DNA of 64,000 bases from Allofrancisella inopinata (GCF_012222965.1 NZ_CP038241.1:1364001-1428000); one strand, 5' to 3'; counted from the first letter of the stretch, positions 45,545 through 54,260 are shown. Notes: generated by a model from the letters alone, not told the origin. A program made the numbers and translations.

Positions 45545-46882
45545 GAGCCTTTCCACTTAACTGTGTAAATTCAGTTACATGAATCTCTGGATTCTATCCT
45601 CAAACTCAATAGCGAAATAAGGCATAGCCTCATTCCAATATCTGACAGGCATAGACCATTTTTTAGTCAAATAATCTATAGCCAAGTACAAAGATTTGAA
45701 AACAGAGTCATCCTTAGGAAACAGCTTTTTATTTTTAATAACTTTCCTAAACTGACTATTAAGCGATTCTATCGCATTAGTAGTATAAATAACTTTACGA
45801 ATTTTTGGTGGGTATTGCAAGAATACGGTTAAATTATCCCAGTTATTTGTCCATGATTTTGAAATTAAAGGATATTTAGCGTCATACTTATTTGCAAAGT
45901 TATCAAGTTCAGATTGAGCTATTTCAATGGTATCAGCATCATATATTTTCTTTAACTCTCTAGCTACCTCTTTTTTGTCTTTATATGGCACATACTTAAG
46001 ACTATTACGAATTTGATGAACCATACAAAGCTGATGCTTTGTCTCAGGGTATATAGCTTGTATAGCATCAGACATACCTTTTAAATTATCAGTACATGCT
46101 ATAAATATATCCTGTAAGCCTCTATTCTTTAATTCAGTAAATACTCCTAGCCAATATTTAGCACCTTCATTTTGACTGATCCAAAGACCTAATACATCCT
46201 TATGACCAGTTAACGATATGCCAAGAGCCACATACACAGCTTTATTAATAATATGCTTGTCTTCTCTAACTTTAACGACTATACAGTCAAAAACACTATT
46301 GGATAAACTGACTCTAAAGGTCTATTTTGCCATGCTTTAACATCATCAATAATAGCTTCTGTAACATCACTTATAAAGCTTGTACTTATCTTTGTATCAT
46401 ATAACTCAAATAACTGTTGTTGGATATCTGTAGTACTCATACCTTTAGCATACAAAGATATTATTTTTTGTCTAATCCATTTATCTTTGTTACTCTTTTG
46501 GGAACTATTTGAGGCTCAAAGTTACTATCTCTATCTCTAGGAATTGATATATCTATATTACCAGTATCCGTAGATAAACTTTTATTACTATAGCCATTTC
46601 TAGCATTTGAAGAGTTACTGCGTTGATGCTTTGAGTAGCCAAGATGACTATTCATTTCTGTATCTAGTGCTTTTTCTAATAATCGTTTTGTTAGTTGCTT
46701 TAGCAAACCATCTTTCTCAAACATTTGATTAACATCAACACCTGAATCTATTATTTGATCTGCAATAACTGAGTAAATATCTTCTGACTTCTTATTCTTA
46801 GACATCGTTTCTATCCTTAATATTTTGCTAGATATAATCTAGCAGGTTAATTAAGAATTTACACATTTATTTGGAAAGTCCC
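45545..46882 (-). mobile_element. IS256-family insertion sequence, copy 2 (1338 bp, inactivated)
   Basis: It is nearly identical to copy 1 at 33700-35039 and in the same orientation, with the same ends (GAGCCTTTCC on the left, GGAAAGTCCC on the right). It is two bases shorter owing to two single-base losses in the transposase. Flanks share GGCCAG (45539-45544 and 46883-46888), six bases rather than the eight of copy 1. To the right lies the decayed remnant of a further repeat-gene copy. Confidence 0.9.
45575..46805 (-). pseudogene. IS256-family transposase with two frameshifts
   Basis: Relative to the intact copy, one A is missing in the poly-A run near 46290 and one G is missing near 46470 (TTTTTTG instead of TTTTTTGG). 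The reading frame is split into a 114-codon N-terminal piece (46461-46805), a middle out-of-frame piece that carries the D174 region, and a 220-codon C-terminal piece (45575-46237) with the other two catalytic acids. No single product can be active unless frameshifting occurs. Confidence 0.92.
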
Positions 46883-46907
46883 GGCCAGCAATATCTTTTT
46901 ACAGATG

Positions 46908-47006
46908 CTAACCGCAATGTAGCTATTGACAAAATAATTGTCAAACTTAGGTTAAATAACATCAACATGAATATATAAATCTTATGGCTCATAGGATTAC
47001 TCATGC
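46908..47006. repeat. Remnant of insertion end and of a fourth repeat-gene copy
   Basis: Bases 46908-46952 match the left end of the 137-bp insertion in inverted orientation (CTAACCGCAATGT ... AAAATAATTGTC). Bases 46969-47006 match codons 10-22 of the tandem gene in direct orientation (TATATAAATCTTATGGCTCA) with small changes that break the frame. The patch shows that the array once extended further right, or that its parts have been shuffled. The rest of 46883-47049 has no gene. Confidence 0.6.
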
Positions 47007-47049
47007 CATAGAGCCAACAATTGTCCTTCTAGTATTATCTTTGTCATCT

Positions 47050-47382
47050 TTAAGCAGTACTTTTATTAAGAGATTGTTTGATAAAATCATTAATACTAGT
47101 ACCCATATTACTAGCTGCTATAGCTACTTTTTCATGCAGATCAGTACCAAGCCTAACATTTAAAGTACCCCTGAAAGCTTTTTCAGGCTCAACTCCTCTT
47201 TCTTTACAATCTTCTAGATACTCATCTACAGCACTATGAAAGCTATCTACTAACTCTTTAGCATTTTCAGCCTCATAAGATATAAGGCTTCTAATGAATT
47301 GAATTTGACCATAAAAAACCATGCTTTCTTCATCAAACTCAACAGAGCCATAATATCCTTTATGCTTTATTAGGTTATTCAT
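47050..47382 (-). CDS. HicB-family antitoxin, apparently without hicA
   Basis: The protein (110 residues from the ATG at 47382, preceded by GGAGG) has the HicB layout. An N-terminal partial RNase-H-like domain (YYGSVEFDEESMVFYGQI, AKELVDSFHSAVDEYLEDC) is followed by a C-terminal ribbon-helix-helix domain (GTLNVRLGTDLHEKVAIAASNMGTSINDFI). The longer ORF start at 47421 lacks support. No small hicA toxin gene is visible on either side, so it is either an orphan or acts with another toxin. A YafQ/DinJ pair follows upstream on the same strand. Confidence 0.75.
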   Translation of the reverse strand: MNNLIKHKGYYGSVEFDEESMVFYGQIQFIRSLISYEAENAKELVDSFHSAVDEYLEDCKERGVEPEKAFRGTLNVRLGTDLHEKVAIAASNMGTSINDFIKQSLNKSTA

Positions 47383-47463
47383 ATTAATCCCTCCTTCTTT
47401 AGAAGTTCTTTTCAGTTTCACTATTGTCTGTATAGTTTCAAACCAGGCTCTATGAACAAAAAA

Positions 47464-47742
47464 TTAGATATTTAATGTATGTGCGTGAGTTCCTATATCT
47501 ACTAATACTAATTTCTTTTCTTCATTAATTACAAAATATAGGAGTAAATCATCGTATCCTAAATGTAGTTCTCTAATGCCAGAGAATTTTCCTTTAAGCT
47601 CATGATCTTTGTATTTTTTAGGTATTTCTTGTTGTGTTATTAAAAATTTAATCGCTTTTTGTAATTCTTCTAAGATTTTCTTTTTGTGCTTTATCTTTTT
47701 ATAACTCTTAAGAAATCTCTTAGTTTCAAAGACTTCTAACAC
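47464..47742 (-). CDS. yafQ: YafQ-family mRNA interferase toxin (RelE superfamily)
   Basis: The 92-residue protein matches YafQ in length and in the blocks FLKSYKKIKHKK, DHELKGKFSGIRELHLGYDDLLLYF and GTHAHTL. The histidines expected for ribosome-dependent mRNA cleavage are in KDHEL, ELHLGYDD and near the C-terminus. Its start overlaps the end of the antitoxin gene by 7 bases, the usual dinJ-yafQ coupling. It is followed by the HicB-like gene 80 bases downstream. Confidence 0.87.
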   Translation of the reverse strand: MLEVFETKRFLKSYKKIKHKKKILEELQKAIKFLITQQEIPKKYKDHELKGKFSGIRELHLGYDDLLLYFVINEEKKLVLVDIGTHAHTLNI

Positions 47743-47978
47743 TTATCTATATCCTTTCGAAGCTTTGCTAGAAACTCTTCACCAGAAGATATTTCTACGT
47801 CTCCGTTAATATAATCTAACATGCCTTGTTCTAGACCAGTTAGTTTATTTTTATTAACTGTTTTTGATAAGAGTAATCTGACTAGGCCAGAAAAAGATAA
47901 ACCCAATGTAGAAGCTACTTCTGTAGCTTTTAGCTTTAAATCATTATCTAGAGAAATGTTTGTTCTTACTGTGCTCAT
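47736..47978 (-). CDS. dinJ: DinJ/RelB-family antitoxin
   Basis: The 80-residue protein begins with a ribbon-helix-helix DNA-binding domain (VRTNISLDNDLKLKATEVASTLGLSFSGLVRLLL). A charged C-terminal toxin-binding tail follows. AAAGGAG precedes its ATG. A -10 box TATAAT lies at 48008-48013 on the minus strand, about 30 bases before the start. Overlap with yafQ supports a single toxin-antitoxin operon. Confidence 0.87.
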   Translation of the reverse strand: MSTVRTNISLDNDLKLKATEVASTLGLSFSGLVRLLLSKTVNKNKLTGLEQGMLDYINGDVEISSGEEFLAKLRKDIDKC

Positions 47979-48206
47979 TTTTGATAACTCCTTTGATGTG
48001 TATCTCTATTATACACTATTTATATATCTATTTTATTAATTATATCTCCTCACCTACCTCCAGGCCTAAGAGTTTTAATATTTTTTTGGTATATTAATAC
48101 AAACTGCATTAGCTGTTTTTCTAATTGTAAGCGTTGTCATCCTTTTCTCTCTTTTACGTAATATTTCTATAATACACATTACTTAAAAATATATAACTCT
48201 TATAAA

Positions 48207-49349
48207 TTAGCTATTTCTTAGTTTAACTATAGTTTGTATAGTTTCGATTATGTCTATTTCTTTTTTAGTATATGGATTTACATAACGAGTATACAGAATG
48301 TATGCAGCTGCAAAAACTTCTTCAACAGATAACTTCCTTTTTCTTCTCTCACACAAGATTCTATCATCTGTAATTCCCCAACCGGCATAATATGGCATAC
48401 CAAAACACACGCATTCACAGCCGACCAATAAAGCTTCAAAACCCATACCTGATGTTTTTGTATAAACTTTATCAAAATATTTAAGTAGCGAGACAGGATT
48501 TATATTTTCTGAAATAATAGTTACTCTACTATCAATATTATGAATATCTATATCAGAGGCTTTTTTACCACTTAACACATCTGGGTGAATTTTTAGATAT
48601 ATCTTAGCATCAGGATTTTCTGCAATTGCAGCTTCAATCATATCATCTGTTGAGAACTGATTTGCTAAACCGTACTCAAGACTACTATCTCCAGCTGTTT
48701 GAGCTATAATGAGAATATTTTTTTTCTTGTGTAATATATCATCCTGAACTTGATTCAGAATCTCTACATCATTACCCGAACAAGCAGTCATCTTCGGACT
48801 TGATCCGGGGATCTCATTCATCGATGCACTCACTTTTTCCATCATTCCCGACTCCGATCGGGAATCTCTATAACCTAACCCATATTTTTTACAGAAATCT
48901 TTATCTACATCCTGTGCATTATTATATTTAGATATATTATGTTTTTTCAACAAAGATATAGCATTTTGCGCCTTGAGCATAAGATCCTTATCTTGTGCAA
49001 AATCATAGGAGTTTAAAATATTTTCTAATTTGCTAGGAGTTGTAGCATCGTAGTAAATACCAACATCATCTTCTACTAAGCTAAAACTAGGACTATTATC
49101 AATACCAAGACCTATGGAACGGATAAAGCCGTCTTCAAGAAGCCTAACAGAACCACCGAATCTTCTATAACACCATAAAGCTAAACGGCCTGTTTTTTTA
49201 CGTCCCCAACCAGCAAATTTGCTCTTATAAAAAAGTTGTAAAAAATTATTGATGTAGTAACGATAACTATATAACATTTTAAGCAATTTAAGTCCTATTA
49301 TGATATTTTGTAAACTCATGCATGTACTTAATTTATTTCTTAAATGCAT
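48207..49349 (-). CDS. KpsC-like glycosyltransferase with an in-frame inserted segment (copy 2)
   Basis: The 380-residue protein has the same KpsC module as the gene at 42186: RLLEDGFIRSIGLGID, EDDVGIYYDATTPSKLENIL, and VCFGMPYYAGWGITDDR. It is expected to use a CMP-activated ulosonic acid such as CMP-Kdo. Residues 161-206 (Ser/Met-rich, SRSESGMMEKVSASMNE...) have no counterpart in copy 1 and are encoded by palindromic repeat DNA. It is the last gene of the minus-strand polysaccharide cluster and overlaps the glycosyltransferase gene upstream by 17 bases. Whether the insert is tolerated is unknown, but the frame stays open. Confidence 0.8.
   Translation of the reverse strand: MHLRNKLSTCMSLQNIIIGLKLLKMLYSYRYYINNFLQLFYKSKFAGWGRKKTGRLALWCYRRFGGSVRLLEDGFIRSIGLGIDNSPSFSLVEDDVGIYYDATTPSKLENILNSYDFAQDKDLMLKAQNAISLLKKHNISKYNNAQDVDKDFCKKYGLGYRDSRSESGMMEKVSASMNEIPGSSPKMTACSGNDVEILNQVQDDILHKKKNILIIAQTAGDSSLEYGLANQFSTDDMIEAAIAENPDAKIYLKIHPDVLSGKKASDIDIHNIDSRVTIISENINPVSLLKYFDKVYTKTSGMGFEALLVGCECVCFGMPYYAGWGITDDRILCERRKRKLSVEEVFAAAYILYTRYVNPYTKKEIDIIETIQTIVKLRNS
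48732..48869 (-). repeat. In-frame palindromic repeat element inside the KpsC-like gene
   Basis: The 138-base segment contains three GC-richer hairpin modules. ATTCCCGA/TCGGGAAT (48844-48851 with 48858-48865) is a perfect 8-bp stem with a 6-base loop. CGGACTTGATCCG lies near 48795 and CTGAACTTGATTCAG near 48743. Such CATCCTGAACTTGATTCAGGATC-type modules are known as dispersed intergenic repeats in many bacteria. Here they sit in a coding frame, adding about 46 residues without a stop, as Rickettsia palindromic elements do. Confidence 0.75.
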
Positions 49350-50381
49350 CTTTAAAATACTGTTTTGGTCTAGTAATTAATTTTCTAATCCTTGCTCCTT
49401 TTACTCTATTAACTACAACTCCTTTCTTGAACCTATATAATCCAATATACTTATTAGTGTCATAACCATTACTTTCAAGCAATCTTTTTATAAAACTATC
49501 ATAATCTATAGATAAATCACTTAACCATAATTTCATACCTAAAAAATCTTTTTTACTGTCATGATATTTCATTTTTAACTCTAAAAGCTTCTCATTTTTG
49601 ACTCTATTTAAATAAAACTTATTAAATAAAGGCCTTTCATGCCACCTATGAACAAGAGCTAAATCACTAAATAGATAAGGTAAAGAAAATGAAGCCATAT
49701 ACCTCCTAAAACCTTTATAGTTACCAACGAATTGTGACACATTATCAACATAGTAATCATGATCTCTCTTGATATGTGGTCTAATAGAGAATAATCTATG
49801 AAGTAACTCAAAATCTTCACATCCATGACTAAAAAAATCATGATTGAACATACCAATATTTATAAAATGACTCTTCCTAAGAACAATTGCTGAAGTATTT
49901 ATAGCTAACCTGTCTACATATTCATTATCTCCTAAAAGAAATGATTCTTTTATATCTAGCATAATCTCTCTAGATTTAGAAGATTCAAATATAGATGTTC
50001 CATTTCTTGATAAATAGTAACAAGGAATCATTAAAAAGTCAGAATCTCGTTTAAGCTTATATAAAACTTCTCTTTTTAATTTACTTAGAAATTGACTATC
50101 AAAATCAAGATCTACATCAAAAAAGAATAAATAATCATATTTAGCATATTTTATACATTCATTTCTAGTTATTGCAGGTGAGAACGCTTTAGTAGCCTCT
50201 ACATTAAACAATTTAACATTTTGATAACTTTTACCTATATCTAAGTATTTTCTAGGACTTGCGTCTAAAATAATCAACTCAAACTCTCTTAAATTTGAAA
50301 ACTTCTCTACAAGATATGTTGCTCTTGTAATTATAAATGATTTTTAGACTTATAATAAATAGGAACAACTACACTAATCAT
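49333..50381 (-). pseudogene. Family 2-type glycosyltransferase, split by a one-base deletion
   Basis: The start ATG at 50381 overlaps the upstream gene in an ATGA and reads MISVVVPIYYKSKNHL before a stop. Adding one A to the A5 run (complement of 50341-50345) restores KSKKSFIITRATYLVEKF, joined to ELIILDASPRKYLD. This recovers the canonical GT2 N-terminus (SVVVPIY) and the later DxD motif in FFFDVDLDFD. As written, only a 314-residue ORF from 50277 lacking the first nucleotide-binding strand is open. The gene is either recently inactivated, phase-variable at the homopolymer, or misread. It lies in the middle of the polysaccharide operon. Confidence 0.75.
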
Positions 50382-51607
50382 TTATCACTAACCTTATTTA
50401 ATATAGGTATATTTGACGAACAGAAACTTTTAACATCAATCCCTTTTTTTAATATCTTTTCAATAGCAAACTCCGTTTCACTACAATGCTTTTCATAGTA
50501 TCTTTGATAATCTACCCGATAGAAGGCTGGATGCCCTAACTTAGTTGAATCAATACTCGTAAACTGTAAATCTTGATTATATTTCCAAAAAATATCCTTA
50601 TCTTCTTTAGTTTTCCCATCGAATCCTATCAATTTTATTTTTTTTGAAATTGTTGATGCAATGGGTAACATCATTAATGTAAGAATATTATTCGTTGACT
50701 TAACAAAAGTTCTTTTTATCAAGTTCATATTTAAAGCTTTTACTCTTTTAGATTCAACACAATACAGTCTACTAAGCACTGTTTCAGGCAATACGGCTTT
50801 ATAAATATTATAATCTTTTATGGGAACAATCAAAACTAAGCTTGTAAACATTTTCATAGCTTTTATTAAACTTCTCCGAAACTCTTCAGCATATTTAGAA
50901 TAACCTGAATGAAATACACTATCTGAGGCAACAATAATACTCGGATTTACTTTTTTGAGTAAATCTATATTTTTTACAACACTATTACAAACTATTGATA
51001 TTGTATTACTGAAATCAAGGTCGCAATAATCTATCTTAACTGTCGACGGACCACTTCCAATCAACAAAACATCTTTTTGTTGTTTTTTTAGAAATGATAA
51101 AAAATGTCGTAATTGTATCTTACTATCTTGCTTTTCTTTATATGAAATAAATAGTCTTGATAATCTAACAAGCTGAATAGCCTCAAATTGATTTATTAAA
51201 AAATCTGTATTAACAACATATGGATATAATTTATTTATCTTCTTGTAGTATAGCTTGTCAGTTCCTTTCCAAAAAACCTGCATGTCATATTTATCTATAT
51301 GTTTCCTAGTAGCTCTAAAACTTATTTTATCAAAAAATTCTATCAAGATTTTTTTTATATTAGAATCTAAATACTCTGGTACATCAACTTTTTTGAAATC
51401 AAAATTAATAAACTCTATATCAACTACAAATATCAACTCTCTAATACGATCCTTGACGGGAAACAAATACCAAACAGCTCTACATAGTTCACGAATCAAG
51501 ACTTCTTCACTTTTAATTTTTGGATACCATACTACTCTTATATTTCGACCTCTTACTCTCAAAAAGAAGTAAGAATCTTTTAAGGTTCTATAAAACTTTT
51601 TTTTCAT
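50378..51607 (-). CDS. Putative glycosyltransferase, GT42/DUF115-like
   Basis: The 409-residue protein has a C-terminal half (from about residue 180) beginning VLLIGSGPSTVKIDY, then ISIVCNSVV and PSIIVASDSVFHSG. The G-x-G-P-S, C-N-S and substrate-position D/H pattern resembles CstII-type (GT42) sialyltransferases and DUF115 proteins. Those related enzymes use CMP-nonulosonic acids or act near them. The N-terminal half is basic and unrecognised. It is coupled by 4-base overlaps to both neighbours (HAD hydrolase upstream, glycosyltransferase downstream). A CMP-sugar donor would fit the local CMP-sugar synthetase; this is inference. Confidence 0.5.
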   Translation of the reverse strand: MKKKFYRTLKDSYFFLRVRGRNIRVVWYPKIKSEEVLIRELCRAVWYLFPVKDRIRELIFVVDIEFINFDFKKVDVPEYLDSNIKKILIEFFDKISFRATRKHIDKYDMQVFWKGTDKLYYKKINKLYPYVVNTDFLINQFEAIQLVRLSRLFISYKEKQDSKIQLRHFLSFLKKQQKDVLLIGSGPSTVKIDYCDLDFSNTISIVCNSVVKNIDLLKKVNPSIIVASDSVFHSGYSKYAEEFRRSLIKAMKMFTSLVLIVPIKDYNIYKAVLPETVLSRLYCVESKRVKALNMNLIKRTFVKSTNNILTLMMLPIASTISKKIKLIGFDGKTKEDKDIFWKYNQDLQFTSIDSTKLGHPAFYRVDYQRYYEKHCSETEFAIEKILKKGIDVKSFCSSNIPILNKVSDK

Positions 51608-52221
51608 ATATCCGCTTCCTTGAAATCGTATATATAATTACATTTATCTTTTAGTGATAGGTTGTTATATCCATAAAACGTTATATCATTTTTTTCTGCA
51701 GCCTCATAATCATTGATACTATCACCTATCAAAACTGTTTCTTGATTTTGATACTTATTTTCTAATAAGATCTCTTTTATAATATCTGATTTTAACTTAG
51801 GTGACCCTTGTATTGATTTAAAATAACCTACAATCTCTAATTCTTTACAAATACATATTAAATCATTATGATCTGCTGCCGAAGCCACATGCATGTTATA
51901 TTTATTTTGATTTCTTTTTATAAAATCAACGGTATCTCTAATAAGGTATTTCTTCTGTGAAAGCTCTTGTTTTGTAAGCTCTGAATATCTATTTGCATAC
52001 ATCACAACATCTTCATCAGAGATACCTTCTCCTAACAATTGATTAAAAAAGTATTTCACTTTTAAATATCTAGATACTCCTCCATGACGTTCATGATAAG
52101 AAATCATGCGATCAACTACTTTTTTATCAAATTTTTTAAATAAATCTCTGTAAGCTTGGGTTTTAACTGATACAGAATCGAGTATTACTCCATCAAAATC
52201 AAATATGATATTCCTAATCAA
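51604..52221 (-). CDS. HAD-superfamily phosphatase
   Basis: The 205-residue protein has HAD motif I DFDGVILDS (nucleophile D8, acid D10), a helical cap of the phosphoglycolate phosphatase/beta-phosphoglucomutase type, and motif III/IV in VLIGDSINDYEAA. It overlaps both neighbours by 4 bases. In this operon it may dephosphorylate a ulosonic acid phosphate before CMP activation, as KdsC and NeuB-pathway phosphatases do; sequence alone does not show the substrate. Confidence 0.75.
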   Translation of the reverse strand: MIRNIIFDFDGVILDSVSVKTQAYRDLFKKFDKKVVDRMISYHERHGGVSRYLKVKYFFNQLLGEGISDEDVVMYANRYSELTKQELSQKKYLIRDTVDFIKRNQNKYNMHVASAADHNDLICICKELEIVGYFKSIQGSPKLKSDIIKEILLENKYQNQETVLIGDSINDYEAAEKNDITFYGYNNLSLKDKCNYIYDFKEADI

Positions 52222-52706
52222 ATTTTCACCTTCACAACCGTTTTAATAACTTTTTGACTACATTTATTCTTAATACAAGGCATATGAGCATCACTTGGGA
52301 AAAATATAGAAACATAGCCTTTTTTCATAGTTAACGGTGTCGAATTTGGCATATCTTTGTATTTAACTAAATCGATACTATCATTATATTCCCCATTAAT
52401 AGTAAAGGTCTTAATATCATCAATCTCTATAACTTCTTCACCATCCAATATAACTTGAACATCTATATACTTTAAATGAGATTCAAAAAAACACTCTTGC
52501 CTTTCTTTCGTATCATAAACTTGCTCTAAGGCTAAATTATCTTTATCTAGATCTACCTTAAGGAAAGTTCCACTTGAATGAGACAATAACCTATTTCTAA
52601 CCTCACTACCCTCTGTCAAAGCTTCTTGTACATAATTAAAAGCTGTTTTAAATCTCTGATCCACTACTTGTTCTTTAATAGAATCAAAAGTTCCATATAT
52701 AGCCAT
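52218..52706 (-). CDS. YhcH/YjgK/YiaL family protein (NanQ-type anomerase)
   Basis: The 162-residue protein (ATG at 52706, GGAGG seven bases before it, stop-start TAATG with the cyclase gene) has the DUF386 cupin pattern: RNRLLSHSSGTFLKV, FFESHLKYIDVQVILDGEE and FFPSDAHMPC. E. coli YhcH, now NanQ, speeds up anomer conversion of N-acetylneuraminate; others act with sugar catabolic genes. In a cluster with a CMP-sugar synthetase, an anomerase for a 2-keto-3-deoxy sugar acid is plausible, since the synthetases take only one anomer. That role is inferred. Confidence 0.75.
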   Translation of the reverse strand: MAIYGTFDSIKEQVVDQRFKTAFNYVQEALTEGSEVRNRLLSHSSGTFLKVDLDKDNLALEQVYDTKERQECFFESHLKYIDVQVILDGEEVIEIDDIKTFTINGEYNDSIDLVKYKDMPNSTPLTMKKGYVSIFFPSDAHMPCIKNKCSQKVIKTVVKVKI

Positions 52707-53377
52707 TATCTTACCTCCGCAATAACAGTACATGGCAAACCATCACTATTAGCTATTCTCATAGGAGCAATAGTAACTCGATCAAATTTCATATTTTCAT
52801 TAACTTCTCTTAAATCCATATCCTCCAACAATAAAATCGGCGACTCTGGAGATAAAAATTCTTTATGCGCTACACGCCCAAGTATTCTATTCTGAAAACT
52901 AGAGACTGAAATACTATCAAAACCAATAATACGAATATTAGGATAATTTTCTCTTAGATATATAGCCACAGATGGATCAAAGCCATAGTTTGACTCCCAA
53001 AACTTAGACTCTGACCTCTCATAACAAATCCCTGTTTTAACTATTAAAAATTCACAATCTTGCTTATTTGAAATTTGCTCTAACCTTTCAATCAAATCAC
53101 CTTTTATTATTAAATCTTGTGGTTTTATCTCTATAAAAAGAACTTTTTTTGAATCAAAGAAGTCTATATCAAAATCAATAATTGTCTGACCATTTTCAAA
53201 AAAATGATATGGCATATCAATATGTGTCCCCATGTGTACAGTAGTCGAAATACTAGTATCATTAACAGGATCGCCTTTAGACATATCTGCATTTTTATTA
53301 ACTACAAAGCTATTTCTATTACCATAGCTTGGAGTGTTTTCATCTAGAATATAAGATAAGTAAATATGTCTACTCAT
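52706..53377 (-). CDS. Cyclase/kynurenine-formamidase-like metal hydrolase
   Basis: The protein (223 residues from the ATG at 53377) has the family motif HMGTHIDMPYHFF, H-x-G-T-H-x-D-x-P-x-H, at residues 48-58, which binds the metal. Family members hydrolyse amides or lactones, or act in polyketide cyclisation. It is embedded in the polysaccharide operon, overlapping the SDR gene by 8 bases and sharing a base with the NanQ-like gene. Opening a lactone or hydrolysing an amide of the sugar acid is a possibility, not a finding. Confidence 0.72.
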   Translation of the reverse strand: MSRHIYLSYILDENTPSYGNRNSFVVNKNADMSKGDPVNDTSISTTVHMGTHIDMPYHFFENGQTIIDFDIDFFDSKKVLFIEIKPQDLIIKGDLIERLEQISNKQDCEFLIVKTGICYERSESKFWESNYGFDPSVAIYLRENYPNIRIIGFDSISVSSFQNRILGRVAHKEFLSPESPILLLEDMDLREVNENMKFDRVTIAPMRIANSDGLPCTVIAEVR

Positions 53378-54260
53378 AATTTCTAGCCCCATAATTTCTC
53401 TCAATATCTTCTAGACAATCAATGAGACCTTGTCCCATATCAACGTACGGGTTAGCAACTAATTTTTTACTTCTCGTTGGTAAAAAAGAATATGGGGTTG
53501 TTTTGTAATGGTTTAAGTAACCATCACTTCTAAGAGTAATTCTCAAATTTCCTCCTATCATCTCATTGATCATATCAAAGAGCTCTTTTCTCTTCATTCT
53601 TTCAACGCCTGTCAATATTATATGTTGATTAATATATTTATCAGACTGAATAATTTCTATAGATAGCTTAGCGACATCTATTGCATGAATATATTCTCTA
53701 TACTCATCTCCATCACCTTGATGGTTTATCTCATTGCTTAAGTAAGCTTTTTTTAATAAGTTATATATGTAGTTATTACGGTAATCCCTTTCTCCATAAA
53801 CAGAACCATATCTAATAATAGTAAATTCTAAACCATATTTCTTATAGTATTCTTCAACTAATTTCTCAGAAGTCAGTTTACTTATACCGTAAAAGGATCC
53901 TTTATCACTCATAGCATAAGCACTACTAGCATAAACCATCCTTTTAACATTATGAATTCTACATGCTTCTAATACATTTAAGTTTCCCATAACGTTTAAA
54001 TTTAAAGTTTCTACGGGGGTCTCAACTGCATCATCAAGGTTTGCAATACCTGCAAAATTATAAACAATGAAAGCACCTTCTGTTATATCAAAAACTCGCT
54101 GCTTATCTAAAATATCACACTCAACAAAAAATTCATCAGCCACGTGCACTGACTGGTTTATATCTGCAGCTACAACATTATAACCTTCGTCAAAAAGCTT
54201 TTGTATTAAATAAGTTCCTATAAACCCACATCCTCCAAAAACAACTACTTTTTTACGCAT
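53370..54260 (-). CDS. NAD-dependent sugar epimerase/dehydratase (extended SDR)
   Basis: The 296-residue protein starts MRKKVVVFGGCGFIGTYL with the Rossmann glycine motif at residues 9-15. The catalytic pair is in SFYGISKLTSEKL (YxxxK). The length and the RYGSVYGERD block fit nucleotide-sugar epimerases or reductases. I chose the ATG at 54260, as the longer frame begins with TTG. It overlaps the dehydrogenase gene by 8 bases. Which nucleotide sugar or free acid it uses cannot be read. Confidence 0.8.
   Translation of the reverse strand: MRKKVVVFGGCGFIGTYLIQKLFDEGYNVVAADINQSVHVADEFFVECDILDKQRVFDITEGAFIVYNFAGIANLDDAVETPVETLNLNVMGNLNVLEACRIHNVKRMVYASSAYAMSDKGSFYGISKLTSEKLVEEYYKKYGLEFTIIRYGSVYGERDYRNNYIYNLLKKAYLSNEINHQGDGDEYREYIHAIDVAKLSIEIIQSDKYINQHIILTGVERMKRKELFDMINEMIGGNLRITLRSDGYLNHYKTTPYSFLPTRSKKLVANPYVDMGQGLIDCLEDIERNYGARNYE

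Noticed and set aside
33700-46882. The two IS256 copies as a composite transposon carrying the PDH operon
   Set aside because: Each copy has its own short target duplication and the segment between them holds core genes; no duplication flanks the whole unit.
48278-48475. 65-codon minus-strand ORF within the KpsC-like gene
   Set aside because: Alternate frame of a conserved coding region (contains the shifted reading of the GMPYYAGWG block).
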